In this document: in pieces, positions 14,286 to 15,375 of the stretch
How the letters are laid out: each line of letters begins with the position of its first letter
How positions within the stretch are numbered: position 1 is the stretch's first letter
From: Methanoregula sp.
Lineage (GTDB): Archaea; Halobacteriota; Methanomicrobia; Methanomicrobiales; Methanospirillaceae
Length of the DNA stretch: 15,375 bases
Direction of reading: 5' to 3'
NCBI GenBank assembly: GCA_013331015.1
Contig: DUHF01000160.1
Location: 1 to 15,375, forward strand
Notes under the pieces: model-generated
The model's database searches: none
The model's input: only the letters and a program-made list of their open reading frames with translations
What the model was told of the DNA's origin: nothing
Made by a program: the position numbers and the translations under genes

Positions 14286-14591
14286 TCAGGCATTATCCGG
14301 ATAGATCAGAAACGGGGGGTATGGGCAGTGCTTAACCCCGTGCTCATCGATCGTGCAGGCACCGACAATTATGACGGGATGTGGTGCCGGGGGACAGTGA
14401 ATGCCGGTTTTATCCAGATAACAGGAATCATGGGTCGGATGGGACGGATTTTCACCTGCTCCCGAAACCGTGTTACTGATCATATCTCCACTGATTGCAT
14501 TCGACGCCAGTGCGGGTATAACCGAAACGGCGAGGAGGAGCATTATTGCCAGTCCAAGGACTGGTTTGATGATGGATGGTTGTGCCTTCAT
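14286..14591 (-). CDS. Small secreted four-cysteine protein with internal repeat, unknown function
   Basis: The 101-residue protein has a clear signal peptide (basic MKAQPSIIK, hydrophobic PVLGLAIMLLLAVSVI, cleavage after ALA at about 29). The mature part holds two similar units: CYLDKTGIHCPP (Cys57, Cys66) and CTIDEHGVKHCPYPP (Cys79, Cys89), each a C-x8/9-CP loop with Asp and Gly in register, separated by a Pro/His/hydrophobic linker. Two disulfides or a metal site are plausible. The start is well supported: CAGGAGTGATAAAATG gives a strong Shine-Dalgarno 7 nt before the ATG. I do not recognise the family. It lies in a gene-poor, AT-richer tract and is the only convincing gene between 13800 and 15278. 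Confidence 0.7.
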   Translation of the reverse strand: MKAQPSIIKPVLGLAIMLLLAVSVIPALASNAISGDMISNTVSGAGENPSHPTHDSCYLDKTGIHCPPAPHPVIIVGACTIDEHGVKHCPYPPFLIYPDNA

Positions 14592-15089
14592 TTTATCACT
14601 CCTGATCTACCAGAAACCCGTCCGCAGTGCGGAAAAGAGCTGGTATGATTCTTATTCTGGTTCCGGCCCGGGTGTTTCCGGGCCTTACCACAACTTGGAT
14701 CAGGGAGGATATGAAGGGCTCAAAATTGGAGAGATACCGTGAGATATTTTCCAACCGGACGATCCCTGGTAGGGATCCCGTTCTTACCCGGAACCGGTCC
14801 GGCCGGATCTCCCCGGGATCCGTGGACAATACCGGATATTTCCTATGATAACAGGGATAATTCCTCTGCAGCGGTCCCTTGCGTTTACCGGATGATGCAA
14901 CATTCTTTCGAATTATCAGCGCAACGGGGAGTTTTTTTGATCTTTTCGGGAACTCTTCTGTCATTTCTCCCAATTGTCCTCATCACCCCACGCCCCGCAA
15001 ATGTTCCGGTCGAACCATACCGGATTTACGCCAAAGACTTGTGCCGGGAAAGGATTTCGGGACACGAGGGGGGGCGGGTACCATGTTGC

Positions 15090-15121
15090 GCTGGGAAAAA
15101 TATTTAAAAAAAATTCCCAGC
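15090..15121. promoter_or_regulatory. TATA-like AT tract framed by an 8-bp inverted repeat
   Basis: GCTGGGAA (15090-15097) and TTCCCAGC (15114-15121) frame AAATATTTAAAAAAAA. The core TATTTAAAAAAAATTCC (15101-15117) is identical to 4362-4378. It could be a core promoter under an operator, in either direction, or a terminator stem with T tracts on the minus strand. No convincing gene starts nearby; a 26-codon plus frame from ATG 15148 is weak. Confidence 0.4.
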
Positions 15122-15193
15122 AGATCCTTTCATTGCGGAATGCATCCATGAGACGAACCGGGCTTTTTCTGGCGTGGTGGTGCCGACAGGGTT

Positions 15194-15203
15194 CCCCCCC
15201 CCC
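15194..15203. repeat. C10 homopolymer tract
   Basis: Ten consecutive C on the plus strand, with a C7 tract 14 bp later (15218-15224). Such tracts are prone to slippage and could also be an assembly or sequencing weak point. No coding role is supported. Confidence 0.6.
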
Positions 15204-15247
15204 AATAATGAGAAAATCCCCCCCTTAATTTTTCCAACTTCCTGCCG

Positions 15248-15255
15248 TTTATACC
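15248..15255 (+). promoter_or_regulatory. TATA box before the right-edge frame
   Basis: TTTATACC begins 31 nt before ATG 15279, almost the same geometry as TTTATAAG before the SOUL gene (30 nt). It predicts a leaderless transcript entering the region beyond the window. Confidence 0.45.
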
Positions 15256-15278
15256 AGCCAGGAGTCAAGTCTGTAATC

Positions 15279-15375
15279 ATGCCCCGGAATCAGGGGCTTG
15301 GGAAAATACCCCCCATGACACACCTGAATTCATTAGAAATGTCCTTTTGGGGATGTACAAAACGGTACGGAGGTG
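15279..15375 (+). CDS. Possible 5' end of a gene running off the window
   Basis: From ATG 15279 the frame is open for 32 codons to the edge (MPRNQGLGKIPP then MTHLNSLEMSFWGCTKRYGG), with an internal in-frame ATG at 15315. The TATA box at 15248 places transcription start at this ATG. The last bases, CGGAGGTG, are themselves a canonical Shine-Dalgarno, so the real gene may instead start just outside the window and this stretch be its leader. No family can be assigned from so few residues. Confidence 0.3.
   Translation, partial: MPRNQGLGKIPPMTHLNSLEMSFWGCTKRYGG

Larger units (their letters stand above)
14592..15278. other. About 690 bp without a convincing gene; several small inverted repeats
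   Basis: Frames here lack recognisable domains. Short perfect inverted repeats are visible: GGCCCGG/CCGGGCC (14665-14684, 6-nt loop), GATCCC/GGGATC (14761-14777) and CGGATC/GATCCG (14804-14822). The first lies 74-93 bp upstream of the small secreted-protein ATG and may be in its leader. A TATA-like AAAATATC on the minus strand (about 14746-14755) could be that gene's promoter. No tRNA, RNase P or SRP RNA hallmark was seen. Confidence 0.5.

Noticed and set aside
14711..14848. 45-codon plus frame after GGGAGGAT
   Set aside because: The SD-like GGAGG is only a few bases from the ATG, the product is unremarkable, and it lies in a tract of small inverted repeats.
14893..15107. Plus frame with a hydrophobic stretch (GVFLIFSGTLLSFLPIVLI)
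   Set aside because: No start signal and no family. One membrane-like segment in an AT-richer tract is easily due to chance.
15148..15228. 26-codon frame MRRTGLFLAWWC... after the AT element
   Set aside because: It runs through the C10 and C7 tracts giving poly-Pro, and has a weak ribosome binding site.

Overview
The window looks like chromosomal DNA of a methanogenic archaeon, most likely order Methanomicrobiales (Methanoregula/Methanosphaerula-like); this placement is inference. The signs are archaeal T-run terminators, TATA boxes about 26-30 nt in front of start codons (leaderless genes), moderately high GC, an archaeal-type PurE, a class II photolyase closely resembling the Methanosarcina enzyme, and an archaeal broad-specificity class V aminotransferase. 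No rRNA, tRNA, CRISPR array, insertion sequence or phage gene was seen. || Layout. 1-1583: a class V aminotransferase (minus) and purE (plus) diverge from a 46-bp shared promoter. 1827-8801: a run of light- and oxidative-stress-related genes. It holds a class II CPD photolyase, an AT-richer flavodoxin-fold reductase, a two-gene minus-strand operon, then three plus-strand genes: a PNPOx-type flavin/split-barrel protein, a 2-Cys glutathione peroxidase and a membrane-anchored SOUL haem-binding protein. The operon joins a TudS(DUF523)-DUF1722 fusion (RudS-like tRNA 4-thiouridine desulfidase family) to a bacterial-cryptochrome/6-4-type photolyase through an ATGA stop/start overlap. 8924-11919: a secreted SdsA1-like alkylsulfatase and, upstream on the same strand, a CDF-family transporter with an atypical metal site. 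12229-13799: a short QueG-like double [4Fe-4S] protein and a SAM methyltransferase. 13800-15375: a gene-poor, AT-richer stretch with a small secreted four-cysteine protein, a 15-codon hydrophobic micro-ORF behind a near-perfect Shine-Dalgarno and a possible pseudoknot leader, several palindromes, and the start of an open frame running off the right edge. || The most coherent story is 1.8-8.8 kb. Two unrelated photolyase families, a probable remover of the UVA photosensitiser s4U from tRNA, a peroxidase, and flavin- and haem-binding proteins sit together, as expected of a UV/oxygen protection cluster in an anaerobe exposed to light or air. Both operon proteins lack expected Fe-S cysteines: the photolyase keeps one of four [4Fe-4S] ligands, and the TudS domain has Ser in its SPSCG motif. 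A perfect 11-bp inverted repeat lies between this operon and the divergent flavoprotein gene and is the best operator candidate in the window.
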